Positions 1 to 11,963 of a stretch of 64,000 nucleotides of DNA are shown here, piece after piece; the stretch's first letter is position 1, and every line of letters starts with the position of its first letter. Origin of the DNA: Anastrepha obliqua (taxonomy: Eukaryota; Arthropoda; Insecta; Diptera; Tephritidae); the NCBI RefSeq assembly GCF_027943255.1, contig NC_072897.1:55762406-55826405 (forward strand), written 5' to 3'. The translations under genes and the position numbers were made by a program. Below the pieces are notes generated by a model. The model searched no databases. It had not been told where the DNA came from and saw only the letters and a program-made list of their open reading frames with translations.

Positions 1-450
1 ACCAATGTAATTTAGCAAGTAAGAAAAACAGAATTGCAAAATACATACACCGAGTAAGCAAATATGTACACATAGGTAAGCTTTGATTGAACCTTAAGTG
101 AAATAATAAAATCTGTATATGTTGCACTTCCGCTCCCATACCGTAAATGCAATACTAAATAATATTAAAAAATTAATTTATTATTTTTCGGTCGCAATTC
201 TGAGAATTGCAACCGTTTCAAAAATTAACTTAAAAAGAAAAGAAGAAAATAAGATATTGTAAAATTCGCATTTATTGCATTTCCGTTCCCATTACGGAAA
301 TGCAATGTTGAATTACCCTATAAAAACACAAATAGTTTTAAGTTAGTCTTGTTCCTCCCGTTCATCGGAGTAGTTGCTGAGTTTAATAAATAAACAAAAA
401 TAAAAAGGGAAACAAATTTCGTTTTTTTTTTTTAACTCGATTACACGGCA
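1..450 (+). repeat. 5' LTR (partial) of errantivirus 1
   Basis: Bases 1 to about 450 match 7772-8199 with small indels. A 26-base stretch near 116-140 is missing from the 3' copy, so the LTRs have diverged and the insertion is old. A CCCTATAAAAAC element near 317 is a plausible TATA box, and AATAAATAAAC near 385 a plausible polyadenylation region. The exact 3' edge is uncertain because similarity fades around CGGCAAA. Confidence 0.8.
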
Positions 451-636
451 AAGATCCTGACGAGTTAAAAAGGATCCAGTGATACGAACAATACGTTAAC
501 TCAAATAGAAAAAAAATAGTGCGGTGAACATTTATGCTACTTGAACACCACCAAAAAAAATAAAAAATAAATAAAAAATTGTTTATAGTGCAGTGAATAT
601 TTCCAACAAATAGACACTACTATATATTTTTTCTAA

Positions 637-1911
637 GTGTATTCCAAGAGGCAACAATCCTTTGACAAACGGAGAAGAATGGAAGAACAGGCTCACATTG
701 CATCCGTAAGCGTGGCCGAAGAACTGGCCAGAAAGGATCAAATATTAGAACGCTTACGCCAAGCATACTTAGACCTACAACAACAAACACACCAGTTTCA
801 GCAACAACAGCAGAACCTGGAACAACACCATATACAGGGCAACAGTACAAGAAACAACATTTTGAAGGCAATAAATCACTTGCCAACTTTTACCGGTACA
901 GGAGAAGTAACGGTAAACAGTTTCTTCAGCAGTATTGAGTATTTGCTATCAACTATATATAATATAATATATATATATAATATAATTGACGCGTACACCC
1001 TTTTTGGCTGTTTGGCCGAGCTCCTCCTCCTATTTGTGGTGTGCGTCTTGATGTTGTTCCACAAATGGAGGGACCTACAGTTTTAAGCCGACTCCGAACG
1101 GCAGATATTTTTATGAGAAGCTTTTTCATGGCAGAAATACACTCGGAGGTTTGCCATTGCCTGCCGAGGAGCGACCGCTATTAGAAAAATGTTTTGGTTA
1201 ATTTTGGTGTTTCACCGAGATTCGAACCGACGTTCTCTCTGTGAATTGCGAATGGTAGTCACGCACCAACCCATTCGGCTACGGCGGCCGCTATCAACTA
1301 TACAAGATGAAAATATTAAGAAGGAAGCCACAAGAACAATATTTTACAAAATCGTCCAGGGGCAGGCGAAGGATACCATCATAAACATTCCCAACCCGGA
1401 CAACTGGCAACAGATCAAGGAGTCGTTAAAACTTAGGTACAGGCCAAGCGTAGAACCACATCAACTATACAGAATGATAGCCAATTTAAAGGTGAATTCG
1501 GTGAGTGAGTTAGTAATTCAAGTGCAAAACATTAAATATAAGTCAGAAGAACTAACGGTATATTATCACAATGATCATTATATTGATTTGTCGAACATAG
1601 ATAGTTTACTTGTAAACACAGTTAAAGAAATGACACAAGAGACCTTATTAGATAAAATTTACGAAGAACGGAACATTAATGATGTCTTAAAAATATTGAC
1701 CAACAAGAGATTCGAAAATACATGCATTAGGCCAGAGTATAGGAAATTTAAGACTAATGATGACAGGACATTTAGACAAAATCAACCTCAAAACAAGAAT
1801 ACATTTAACAACCAGAATAACAATAACAACCAGGGACACTATCAGCGAAATTATGTAAGACAAAGTTATTTTAGACAGAATACTGGACAGGCACGAAATA
1901 ATAATCTATAG
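637..1911 (+). pseudogene. gag: Errantivirus gag, split by a SINE
   Basis: The reading frame opens near 637-679 with a coiled-coil-like Q-rich N-terminus (long runs of Q around residues 45-65) and reaches a block around FTGTGEVTVNSFFSSIEYLL. There it is cut by a 332-bp SINE plus a 13-bp duplication. The frame resumes at 1303 with a capsid-like block (residues such as NIPNPDNWQQIKESLKLRY) and ends in an Asn/Gln-rich tail at 1911. Errantivirus Gag makes the particle and binds RNA. No zinc knuckle is seen, which is normal for this group. A further Asn-rich piece near 2850-2960 may be the displaced C-terminus. Confidence 0.75.
958..1289 (-). mobile_element. tRNA-derived SINE inserted in gag
   Basis: Read on the minus strand it starts with a tRNA-like head: an A-box-like TAGCCGAATGGG and a B-box-like GGTTCGAATCT. 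A conserved body follows, and the element ends in an AT-rich TATATA tail. It is flanked by the perfect 13-bp duplication GCTATCAACTATA at 945-957 and 1290-1302. The same family recurs at 17807-18350 (two copies). Such SINEs depend on LINE enzymes for movement. I associate this family with tephritid genomes; that is recollection, not a search result. Confidence 0.9.
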
Positions 1912-3269
1912 TATTATTTTAAAACATGGCGCTTATTCTGACTAAACTACAATATGTACAGATATGAAATATATATCAAAAGAAAGGTTTTGATGAGCAT
2001 ATTTCCGGAAAATTATAAAAATTAAAATTGGTTAATTTGTTCATGAAATATTTGCGTGTAAAGTTATCAAAATTTTCATATTGATAACAGCGATGTCTAT
2101 GCAAAGCGGGATGACACACAAATATACGCATATACATATATGAGTACGTTTGCTTTGTTTAGCTCTCTTTCTAATGAGCACAGCATTGTATACATTTGGA
2201 TTCTCAATAATTGTTTTGTTGTGTTCTCTTTACTAATAAATATGTATTCATGAAAAATGTTTGAAACGTCACGTATTGGATATGATTGGTAGAAGCATCC
2301 ACTTTTGTTTTCGTTCATATATGGTACAATTGAACTACAATATATAAACGTATGTATGTATTTAAAAATTTTGTGTACAAAACTCAAATTTTTGCAAAAA
2401 TCAAAATTTTAAATAGTTTTAAAAAATGAGGGGAGAGAGACAAATTAGTTATTTATTTGATACTATTTCAAAGGTAAACTGCATTTGGGTTATTCTCAGA
2501 TAAATTTTATAGTAATAGACGATTCCCAACGCCATTTAAAAGAACAGTATTACCCATCAAATCAACGAACTTTTTGACACAGATATACATTTTTAAGTGT
2601 TTTTTTTTTTTCTTTGTATTGTATTCTATGTGTGTACATGTATATTTTTATGTATGCAGCCATTATCAGATCATATATGAATATGAACTTTGAAAATTTT
2701 TTTTACCATTCTTCTTAAAATTTTTTAAAACGTAAAGATCTGTGAAAAAAAATGTTTACTTTTGCAAATCCAAGAAATTTTACGTATGGCAAAAAAAAAA
2801 TTGTGTACACCCTTTTGGCACCCGATTTTCGGGGGTTACATACTAGTAATGATAATTATAATAATTCAGGACGACTTAGAATTCAAAATAGTAGGGATAA
2901 TAACCCAACAGGTAACTTCCGTGTCGTACCTGCCCGAAACGCTGGAAGTTGCCTGTTGGGTTAGGCCAAATTTCAATCAAAATAGATGAAATCAACCTAG
3001 GCAAAACCTAAACGAACCCATGAACGTTAATAATATAGAACGTTATGGTATACGCAATATCCAGAGGGTCAGGCAGGTAGGACACCCTAGGCCATGTTTC
3101 AACAAAATCGCTTGGAACAACCTAGGCAAGACCTAAACGCACTCATGGAATCCAGAAATGATGTACAAAACTATAAGGTAAGTGGAATAATATAAAATTC
3201 TGAACTAAAAGAATGTAAATGCGACGGAGGTCAATTTAAACAAGTCCCTAATAATCAAAATCATTTTTT
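1912..3269 (+). other. Gag-pol gap: unassigned AT-rich insert plus gag C-terminal remnant
   Basis: 1912-2750 has no coding signal on either strand and separates the two parts of gag, so it is probably a further insertion, but I could not find its duplication or termini. It holds a small palindrome, GTTATCAAAATTTTCATATTGATAAC, at about 2065-2090. From about 2850 an Asn-rich, basic frame reappears (N-N-S-G-R-L-R-I-Q-N-S-R), followed by two diverged copies of a phrase around CAACCTAGGCAARACCTAAACG near 2994 and 3120. These look like the end of gag. Confidence 0.45.
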
Positions 3270-3851
3270 TTGGCAACAACCTCAGACTACTTACCCCAAG
3301 TAAAGTTAACAATTAATAATAAAGAATATAATGCACTAATAGATACCGGTGCAAATATAAGTTTAATAGACAATGATATGAAAGAATTTAAGAAAACATT
3401 ACTTACCAATCGCAATAAATACATTAATAAAAAGGATATAGTAAGATATGAAGTGCTAATAGACGAACCTAAAGATTTTAACGTAAATGAAAATGCGAAA
3501 ATCAGGTGGAAAGCGACAAAATTGAAAGGACGAAAATACAAATTTATCACAGGCATTGATTTAATGAACTGCTTTAAAACAGTAATAAATCTAGAGGATA
3601 GTCACATATCCTTCAATAATAGAATAACCAATTTTACAATAAACCCATATAAAAACATCCAAGTTTACACACTGGAAAGATCAGATTTTGACTGGGGCAG
3701 AATTCAGTTGAACCAATTGAATACGGAAGAATATAGAGAAGTAAAGGGCATATTGAATAGATTCAAGAAATTATTTTTTAAGGAAGGCGACAAACTGACC
3801 AGTACAATGGAAACTAAACACGAATCAGAACAGCAACGGATGCACAGATAA
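3270..3851 (+). pseudogene. pol: Errantivirus protease and start of RT
   Basis: The frame carries a retroviral aspartic protease active-site motif, ALIDTGANISLID, at about residues 21-33. It is followed by a linker and the lead-in to reverse transcriptase. It ends in a frameshift just before the RT block. In errantiviruses this protease cleaves Gag-Pol. No independent start is expected since pol is normally made by frameshifting from gag. Confidence 0.8.
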
Positions 3852-4480
3852 ACGCTAAACTATATCGGCATCCACCACAACACGAAGTAGAGGTTAGACG
3901 ACAAATTAAAGAAATGGAGGAGCAGGGAATAATTAGGAAGAGCTGCTCTCGATATGCGAGCCAATTAATAGTTGTACCAAAGAAGTTAGATAATTCAGGA
4001 GAAGAAAAGTACAGGATTGTAGTGGATTACAGGAAATTAAATGAAATAACAATAGATGATAAATTTCCACTACCAAACATCGACTCAATTCTGGAGAAGC
4101 TAGGAAGAGCACAATACTTCACAATCCTAGATCTAGCTAAGGGATATCATCAAATTTTAATAGAAGAAAAAGACAGGGACAATACGGCTTTTGTTACTCC
4201 CCACGGACTATATGAATTTATACGATGCCGTTTGGGCTGAAAAATGCCCCAGCGACATTCCAACGACTTATGAACGAAACATTACGCGAATTCATTAACA
4301 GAACATGCGTTGTTTATCTGGACGACATCCTAATATTTAGTACTTCTCTAAAGGAACATGTAAAAGCAATAACAGATATTTTCAAAGTATTAGAGGACGC
4401 AAATTTAAAAGTACAAATAGACAAGTGTAACTTTATGAAGAAGGAAAACCGAATTTTTAGGTCATATTTTGACAAGTGAA
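3852..4480 (+). pseudogene. pol: Errantivirus reverse transcriptase, frameshifted
   Basis: 3914-4240 encodes the RT fingers with the YRKLNEITI and FTILDLAKGYHQI motifs, the latter holding the first catalytic Asp. A frameshift near 4220-4230 breaks the conserved MPFGLKNAP block. The next frame (4225-4479) continues with that block and the YLDDILIF motif containing the paired catalytic aspartates. A second frameshift follows at about 4455. All catalytic residues are present but in two frames. Confidence 0.85.
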
Positions 4481-5442
4481 GGACTAAAGCCCAATCAAAT
4501 AAAATAAAGGTAATTCAAGAATTAGATATACCACCGAACAGAAAAACAGATCAAAAGCTTTTTGGGTCTTACAAGATACTATAGAAAGTTTGTAAAAGAC
4601 TACGCCAAGGTGGCCCAACCGAGGACAAAATATTTAAAAAAGGCGTAAAAGTGAATTCAAAAGACCCTACCTATGTCGAAGCGTTTGAAAAGTTAAAACA
4701 ATTGATTAGTTTTCATCCAATACTAAGGTATCCCAATTTTGATAGACAGTTCGCATTACTACATTATGCAATTGGTGCTGTCCTTTCACAAGAAGGACAC
4801 CCGATTTGCTTCGCATCCAGAACATTAAACAATCACGATAGAAATTATTCAGCAACAGCCAAAGAATTTTCAGCAATTTTGTGGAGTGTAAATTACCTGA
4901 GACCATATTTGTATGGTAAGAAATTTAAAATTCTTACTGATCATCAACCCATTAAGTTTTTATGCACAAAATACAAAGGAAAGGATATATCGCGAAGACA
5001 CCAACGATGGATACTCAAACTAGTAGAGTACAATTTCGAAGTACGCTATATAAAAGGTAGAGAAAACAAAGTAGCGGATATTCTCAGTAGAATAGAAAAA
5101 AGTGGAGATAATATTTTGAAATATGAAGATGGTGACAGTTCCAATAGCATAAACTTAATTTCGCTCGATGGGGAGGAAGAAAAAGTAAACATGGCAACAG
5201 TACATTCAACAGAGGAGAATTTGGGTGATCATTTTGCGATTAAGGAAGAGATAGTGGACAAATATATAACTCAGATTATACTTACAAATAATAAAACAGA
5301 AGAGTTTAGAGAGATACACGGAAAAAGGATAATTTTTATTGCAGAGTGTGATTTTGAGCAAATGGGAGAAATTTTCAGGAGATATATTTTGAAAGGAAAA
5401 ATTGGAATATTTTCGAAACTACCGACCACAGCTATAACATAG
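4481..5442 (+). pseudogene. pol: Errantivirus connection and RNase H
   Basis: 4481-4650 is a broken connection region (a [13 protein letters not shown] block can be read across frames). 4651-5442 is an open frame with the RNase H fold of Ty3/gypsy elements: GAVLSQEGHPICFASRTLN, an AKEFSAILW block, TDHQPIKFL and a final KVADILSR signature. The expected catalytic DAS motif after the first strand is altered: this copy reads L-L-H-Y-A-I-G before AVLSQ. The frame then runs into the linker before integrase. Confidence 0.8.
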
Positions 5443-6236
5443 TACAAGGAAAACTGATTAGTATGTATTCGAATGACAACAAACTTCAATTCACTAAGTG
5501 TACAAAAAGAGCACAAGACATTAAGACAGTGTGAAATTTGCCAAGAAGACAAGTACGATAGGAAACCCATAAAACAAAAATCAAATTTCTCAGAAACGCC
5601 AGTAAAAAAATGAAATTATACACATAGATACGTATGTCATTAAGGGAACCCACTTTTTAACAGTTATAGAAAAATTCTCAAAGTTCGGAGCAGCCTACTC
5701 TTGAATGATAGAAATCATATTACCATTGTTGAAATCATATTACCATTGAACATTAGAAGAACATTTTGCTAAATTAGGGAAACCAAGGTCACTGAAAATG
5801 TGGAGCTTCACCTAACAATATTGAAAGGTTTCACAAAACGATGGCGGAAAAATTTAGAATTTTATATAAATTAGAAAAAGGTTTATCAATTAAACACTTT
5901 ATACAGAAAGCCATACGAAATTACAATGATAGATTCCATTCAACAATAAAATGTACACCAAACGCAGTACATGGCAATAAAATAGATCTGGAAATAATAA
6001 AAAGCAATTTAGAAGCAAAGAAACATAAAATTATAAGCAATCTAAATAAAACCAGGGAAGACTATAAAGAAAATAGAACAGAAGGATTCATAAAGAACTA
6101 TAAAGCGGTTAGGCACAAAGAACAACCAAAGTATAGGAAGGAAAAATTAGAAAATATTCATCCTAACAACATTAAAAGACCATTCAAATTTGCAAATACT
6201 AACTATGATATTAGTACTGACATGGATAGGACATAG
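5443..6236 (+). pseudogene. pol: Errantivirus integrase with internal deletion
   Basis: A C-x-x-C of the HHCC zinc domain (CEICQEDKYDRKP) is readable near 5535. The first catalytic Asp follows in a HIDTY context near 5620. The segment that should hold the second catalytic Asp is gone: near 5760-5820 the sequence jumps to NNIERFHKT, which supplies the catalytic Glu. The frame 5841-6236 then gives the C-terminal half, including an RNYNDRFHSTIKCTPN block. A short repeat (CATATTACCATTG twice, about 5716-5745) sits next to the deletion. Confidence 0.75.
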
Positions 6237-7524
6237 TGACACCACGATAATTTTAACGGAACTGACGGACCAAACGGGATTTGTTGACATACAAATAAGA
6301 GACCAGGACATAGTTAAGGACAGTGATATAGTACTCCATATAATTGACGTTAAACAAATAGAAGATATTAGTAACGAAATGACAGAAAATATTATACAAG
6401 TAAAGACAATTAACAAAAATGTATTACAAACAGAATTATTAGAAGCGAGAAATAAGTTAATGATATTAATGCCAATAGAAAAAAGACATAAGAGAGGACT
6501 TGTAAACGCAATAGGTACTGTAGCAAAATGGACATTTGGCACAATAGACGATGAGAACAGACATACAATTTGAAAACATTTAACACAGACGGACGAAATG
6601 TTGAATCAACAAATACACATAAATGAACATATTAATTTGGCAATGAAACAAATAAGAAATATTGTACAAGATGATAGGAAGGAAATTGAAAAAGGACTTA
6701 ATAGTATAAATAAATTCAAAGACGAAGAATATCAACAACATATGTACTTACAACAGATGACAAAAATTCAGTTAATAAAAAGTAAAATAGAACAAATCCA
6801 AGACAATGTAGTCGCTGCCAAATATAGTCTAGTTCACCCAAATATTCTAACAAATCAGGAAATTACTAATTATAACATTGATTTCAATAAATTAAAATGT
6901 TTACAGCTAGGAATAGGAACTTTTAATAATACCTATTTAATACTAAGCATTAAGATTCCAAAATCATTCATACAAATAAAAATAAGAAAAATTGTACCAC
7001 TACCAAATAAGTATCAAAAAGAAATAGAAGCAGAAATAGAGAAAGTTTTTACTTATAAAGATAAAATTATGAAATTTGAAGAAAATAAAAATTTCAGACA
7101 AATAAAACGCAGCCCTCATTGTATAATAATGAAAAATTGTAAATTAGTATCAAGTTAGAAATTAAAACACTGCACAGTCCTAGTTGAAAATGCATTCAAT
7201 TTATTTGTAAACAACACATGTAACATGAATGACACTGTTTTAAACGGAAATTACGCAATCCAATTTAACAATTGTTCAATATAAATTAATGATTATTATT
7301 ACTCTAATTGGATTGAAAGATTCGAAGGAAATATTATGAGACTGCAATATGACAATATAAAGAATTTTACAGAAAAACTTACATTCGAACAAATAGATGA
7401 AGAGAATAAAATAAATTTCAAAAATATATCTGAGTTGAAAATTCATAACAAAATCATATACGGGTGTAACTTCTTTCTAATTATAACAGTAATATTAATA
7501 ATGGTCATTTGGAGAAAAAAATAA
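6190..7524 (+). pseudogene. env: Errantivirus env remnant
   Basis: Three frames (6190-6573, 6598-7158, 7336-7524) follow integrase with the organisation of an insect errantivirus envelope gene. The first has a basic furin-type site (KRHKRG) followed by a small, glycine- and alanine-containing stretch like a fusion peptide. The second is helical, as expected for the stalk. The third ends with a single hydrophobic span and a short basic tail. Stops and frameshifts separate the three parts, so no envelope protein can be made. The protein family is inferred from position and motifs. Confidence 0.7.
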
Positions 7525-7576
7525 AATATATTAAATCAAATCTAAATAAAAGAATTCAGGAGAATTCTAATAATTC

Positions 7577-8199
7577 TAAAGGGGGGAGAAGTTACATATA
7601 CAAACAGTTACATTGATTTCAAAGACAATGTACCTGATAAATTCGAAGAATTTTTAAATAAAATTGACAATAGCAGTAACCAAATATCAATTTTCGGAAT
7701 GTGTCGCCATCCATAAAATTTCAAGAGAATAAAGAAATTTTTTATTAAAACAGAATCATCAATTTTATCAAACCAATGTAATTTAGCAAGTAAGAAAAAC
7801 AGAATTGCAAAATATACCGAGTAAGCAAATATGTACACATAGATAAGCTTTGATTGAACCTTAAGTAAAATAATAAAATCTACCGTAAATGCAATACTAA
7901 ATAATATTAAAAAATTAATTTATTATTTTTCGGTCGCGATTCTGAGAATTGTAACCGTTTCAAAAATTAACTTAAAAAGAAAAGAAGAAAATAAAAAATT
8001 GTAAAATTCACATTTATTGCATTTCCGTTCCCATTACGGAAATGCGATGTTGAATTACCCTATAAAAACACAAATGTAAATAGTTTTAAGTTAGTCTTGT
8101 TCCTCCCGTTCATAGGAGTAGTTGCTGAGTTTAATAAATAAACAGTGTAAAAAGGGAAACAAATTTAGTTTTTTTTGTATAACTCGAGTTAACGGCAAA
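7577..8199 (+). repeat. Polypurine tract and 3' LTR of errantivirus 1
   Basis: The tract TAAAGGGGGGAGAAG (about 7577-7591) is a classic plus-strand primer site directly before AGTTACATATAC at 7590, the likely LTR start. From 7772 the sequence matches the window start. A TATA-like CCCTATAAAAAC and AATAAATAAAC recur here. Similarity to the 5' LTR ends near 8199. Confidence 0.8.
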
Positions 8200-8778
8200 A
8201 ACGTAAATCGCGCGAACACAGCACCCCCTTCTTGTTTCCATGTTTTTTTGTCATCCACCAGTCGATATTCCGAATATTGGACTTTCAAAAGCAAAATATG
8301 ATACTTTCAAAGACGCAAAAGCAGCAGCATGCGCAACGCTATGGCTGCTTTGCCACCATGCATTCTAAAATGTTCCAATGTTTTCGAGTACTAATTTGTA
8401 GATTCGTAGTAAGGGATTTTCAAATTCAACTTACCACACTAGTAGAGGTTCGCAGATATTTACCACGCTAGTGAAGGGTTTCTTTATTTACTTACCACGT
8501 TAGTAGAGGATTTCTGATTTTGTTCTATGTTTACCACACTACTAGAGGATTTCATATAATTCTTCACCACAGTAGTAGGGGATTCAACACACTAGAAAGG
8601 GATTCGTCGTATTTATTGTTCACAGCGAAGTGAATGAATTTGTGATTAGGAAAAGCGCGCAAACAGTAAAGCGGACACAGGTGCGGCGAAACGGGTCTAA
8701 TGTTTTTTGCATATGTATGCATATAAAAAACAACAACTGCGACCGTCTTCTTGTCCGTCAGTGAAAATATGGGATATG
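8200..8778. other. Intergenic, no gene; diverged tandem repeat inside
   Basis: I see no coding region or element termini in 8200-8430 or 8606-8778. The stretch 8431-8605 is described as its own entry. Confidence 0.6.
8431..8605. repeat. Diverged tandem repeat, about 30-40 bp unit, about six copies
   Basis: The phrase TTACCACACTAGTAGAGGATTTC recurs in diverged form six times (for example TACCACGCTAGTGAAGGGTTTC, TTACCACGTTAGTAGAGGATTTC, TTCACCACAGTAGTAGGGGATTC), separated by variable T-rich spacers. No reading frame is shared, so it is a decaying minisatellite or the internal repeat of an unknown element. Confidence 0.75.
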
Positions 8779-8780
8779 TA

Positions 8781-9324
8781 TACCTTATGATCAATAAGTA
8801 CCGGAAAGGTGATGTTGACTGTTTTCTTCGATTGCCAAGGCGTAGTGCACCATGAGCACCTTCCATCGGGCCAGACAGTCAATAAAGAATATTATTTATC
8901 AGTTTTGAAGCGTTTGAGAGATGCGTCGGAAACGGCCGGTAATGTGAGCAAACAATTCTTGGATTTTGCATGATGATAACGCGCCATCGCACCGAGCCCA
9001 AATTGTGCTGGATTATTTGACCAAACACCAGCTAAATCGCATCGTGACAGCACCCTATTCACCTGATATGACCCCGTGTGACTTCTTTTTGTTTCTCAAG
9101 TTGAAGTTACTCTTCGTGGAAGCAGATTTCAGTCGATAGAGGAGATCAAAGAGAATGCGACGAAGGAGCTAAAGGCCATCCCTTCGCTGGCCTACCAGGG
9201 GTGCGTGGAGGACTGGGTGAAACGTTGGCACATATGTGTTGCTTGAAGGAGATATAAATTTGAATGAAATTTTACTCTGTTTGGTTTTATCTAAACATTC
9301 CCGGTACTTTCTGATCATTGGGTA
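8781..9324 (+). mobile_element. Internally deleted mariner with transposase remnant
   Basis: Imperfect 27-bp terminal inverted repeats (ACGATCA-like core: ATGATCA then AAGTACCGG) lie at 8781-8808 and about 9298-9324, next to TA dinucleotides. The interior encodes the C-terminal half of a mariner transposase on the plus strand: ILHDDNAPSHRAQIVLDYL, holding the second catalytic Asp, and YSPDMTPCDFFLF, holding the third (D34D spacing). It is preceded by fragments of the central domain. The N-terminal DNA-binding half and the first Asp are missing, and the frame shifts at least twice. It is a non-autonomous relic. Confidence 0.85.
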
Positions 9325-9697
9325 TACGTATATGTATGTGAATATACACACATATGCGGCTTTGTGCACAGAAAAATGTGATTTGCTGAAATTGCTCAAG
9401 GAATCTACCTCGCATTCAATGCTTTTGAGGCTGTCGAGCAGTGAGAAGACATATTTACATACATATAAGGGTGCATACATATATACGGAGTCACGGCCAC
9501 CGACATGACAAAAATTCAAGATTTACCAAATATTGGCAAATAACTCTACGCGAAATATTCCAATATTGACTATTTTCAGATGGTCGAAAAAATCGGCATA
9601 TGGGCGGCTCGTTTTATGAATGAAAGTGCTTTGCTCTTAGAAATATGAGCTCGAACTTATAAATGAATTTTTTGTTTCTAACCATATAATATTCCTA
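9325..9697. other. AT-rich intergenic stretch, nothing recognised
   Basis: Short purine/pyrimidine alternations such as ATACGTATATGTATGTG occur near 9325-9350. No element ends or credible coding frame were found. Confidence 0.5.
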
Positions 9698-10000
9698 ATT
9701 GTTCAGCGCCGTCGCCACTAAAAGAATCATGGCCGCAAACAAACAATAGATAAGTATTAGTAAATAACATAAGCAATGCATAAGGACTGATAAACAACCT
9801 TAACAATAGATAAGTATTAGTGAATAACGTAAGCAATGGATAAGGACTGATAAATAATTTTCGACTGCAAATCTGCCGCCGCATCCTAGTACATATTATA
9901 AATAGCCCTAAGTATACAAAATGTAGAGTAGTATTGAATTTCTATTAATAAAGAAAGCACGTGACTGTGCAGCATATTTCTTAACTCTATTCTATTCCAA
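9698..10000 (+). repeat. 5' LTR of errantivirus 2 (shortened)
   Basis: It matches 20409-20716 closely from CAAACAAACAATAG to CTATTCTATTC. It has an internal near-duplicate of about 60 bp (AACAATAGATAAGTATTAGT...AAGGACTGATAAA, twice). The first 100 bases of the 3' LTR are mostly deleted here. TATAAATAGCCC at about 9897 is a plausible core promoter, AATAAAGAAAGCAC near 9948 a plausible poly(A) signal. Confidence 0.85.
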
Positions 10001-10275
10001 TCAAATAAAAAATCCACGGTCTTGGAGAAAGACAAAAAACCAGTTTCTGAAAAAGTGAAACACTAAATACAAAAACAAAAAACAAAAACAAAAAAAACGG
10101 TTCCTGGAAAAGGGGAACAATATTAACAACTTCCGAAGAAGTTGTTGTGACAGAAACAGAACAAACTAGATCATCGCAGAATAAAAGCTTTCCTATCGGG
10201 CTATTCTCCCAAACGACGTGCCAGGAAATCCGAATCCTCCTTTCTAAGACTCAAAGAAGCGACAACACAAGAAAT

Positions 10276-11352
10276 ATGGCCGAATAAGCACAGCTAAGAG
10301 CACAAATTGATGAACTAACACAACAGTTCCAACAACAAATCTTACAAGTAACTACCCTACAACAGGAGTTTAATACTGTAAAGGAAAACCAGCCTTCCAC
10401 AATATCACCACCATTACACAACACGAAGAAATTCCTCTTACAATAACAGACGCCAAAGATATGGATTTGGAGCTGTTCGAAGCTTTACCCAAGTTTGATG
10501 GGGATAAAAACTTGTATCGCTCATGGAGATCGCAAGTCTGGAAGTTTATGGATGACATCAAAGCGTTCACAGGACATCTTAAGTATAATAGCGCAGTAGG
10601 CATCATCCGCACGAAAATTATAGGCACAGCAGCCAACATACTAAGCAATCATAACACGAAATGAAACTTCCATTCGATTATAAATCGATTGGACTATACA
10701 TTTGCGGACCAAAGACCTTTGTATGTGTTACTAGACGAGATGAAAAAGGTATATCAAGGAAGAAAGAATTTATCCGAATATCACAGCGAAATTAATAAAG
10801 CACTTAATCTTTCAAAAATCGAAATGTCGCATGAACAAAACAGCGAAGCCATGAAGACATATGCTTACTAAGAAGCCGTTCGAACATTAATTAGGGACTG
10901 AATAGCAGATACACAAGTGGAACCTTGTACAGCCACAGCTCAAAGGACTTAGAGCATGCATATGCTATTGCCAACAAAATCTACCACGACAACCATAACC
11001 AAAAATTTGAAACTCAGCCAAGGTATGTCCAACAATCAAGAAGTCACGCTTCCCTCAACGAAATGAACGCCTCAGAAATAATCAAGTGCAACGATACAAT
11101 TTTACTCCGCTCCACGACCGTATAAATAAACCAATACCTATGGAAATAGACAACTCTAGGCAGTTTATCCGTCCTACTCAACACCAACAGGGATTCCAGA
11201 ATCCTTTCAAAAGAGAAAGAAATCCAGCCTCACAAAACTTCAATCAACATAAGCAGCATAGGATCAATCAAACGCATCAAACAGAGGCAGAATCTACTAT
11301 ATCTCACCTCGAAGAACAGTACGAAAGCGGAAGTACTTTTTTAGGCGAATAA
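10276..11352 (+). pseudogene. gag: Errantivirus 2 gag remnant
   Basis: A candidate start at 10276 runs into a stop after three codons. Further Gag-like pieces follow in shifting frames: a Q-rich leader, MDLELFEALPKFDGDKNLYR (10461-10664), a block around DEMKKVYQGRKNLSEYHSEI (10689-10871), and an Asn/Gln-rich tail with QFIRPTQHQQGFQNPFKRER (11086-11352). Order and composition fit gypsy Gag. At least four disabling changes are visible. Confidence 0.7.
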
Positions 11353-11963
11353 ACGGGCTGCCCTGCATTCAAACAAAGTGCGGTCTTACAGGCACACTGG
11401 TAACAATCTTAGTCGGCACAGGATCAACAAATAATTTACTTATATAATTAATATATAAGGATCAACAAATAATTTACTTATATATTAATATAACTTATAT
11501 AATGTAAACCTATAAAAAATATATAACAAAAACTATTCACGGATATTCATAATAAAAATTTAAAAAAATTATAACTTTGTATAGTCATCACTTGCCATTT
11601 TTTGAGATTGATAAGCTACAAGAATTTGATATGATACTAGGTGAACAAGGACTTAGAACTATAAAAGCAGAAATAAATTTATTCGACTACAGTTTAAAGT
11701 ACCGAAAGAAAGTTGTGAAGGTAGAAAATGAACCAAAAATAGATTACACAATAAATAATACAGAATATGAGGATGATATTAGGGAAATAATGAAAAAAAA
11801 TGACTTCAAGTTTACCACAACTCTCCAAGCAACTATTAGAACGAATAATGAAGATCCTATTTGGACTAAACAGTACCCTTATCCCATATCAGATAATGAT
11901 TTTGTGAATACAGAAATCCAGAAACCTCTCGATAATCAGATAATTCAACCAAGTAAAAGCCCA
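11353..11963 (+). pseudogene. pol: Errantivirus 2 protease remnant and pol N-terminus
   Basis: Just after gag a frame reads GLTGTLVTILVGTGSTNNLL, a protease active site in which the catalytic DTG has become GTG. It is followed by a 35-bp duplicated AT-rich patch (11410-11500). The frame 11577-11963 resumes with the protease/RT linker (EFDMILGEQGLRTIKAEI) and reaches IIQPSKSP, the RT entry. There the LINE interrupts it at the duplicated AAAAGYCCA. Confidence 0.7.

Larger units (their letters stand above)
1..8199 (+). mobile_element. Errantivirus (Ty3/gypsy, 17.6/297-like), degenerate, 5' end cut by window
   Basis: LTR, gag, protease, RT, RNase H, integrase, env and LTR follow each other in the order of insect errantiviruses. 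The window opens inside the 5' LTR: the 3' LTR begins about 180 bases before the part matching base 1. Every coding block is broken by frameshifts, a deletion in integrase and a SINE in gag, so this copy cannot be autonomous. The 17.6/297 assignment rests on the LTR starting AGTTACATA after a G-rich tract and on the style of pol. Clade placement is inferred from memory of the family. Confidence 0.85.

Noticed and set aside
1189..1302. Apparent extension of gag into a Met start at 1189
   Set aside because: This part is the antisense of the SINE head; gag coding resumes only after the duplication at 1302.
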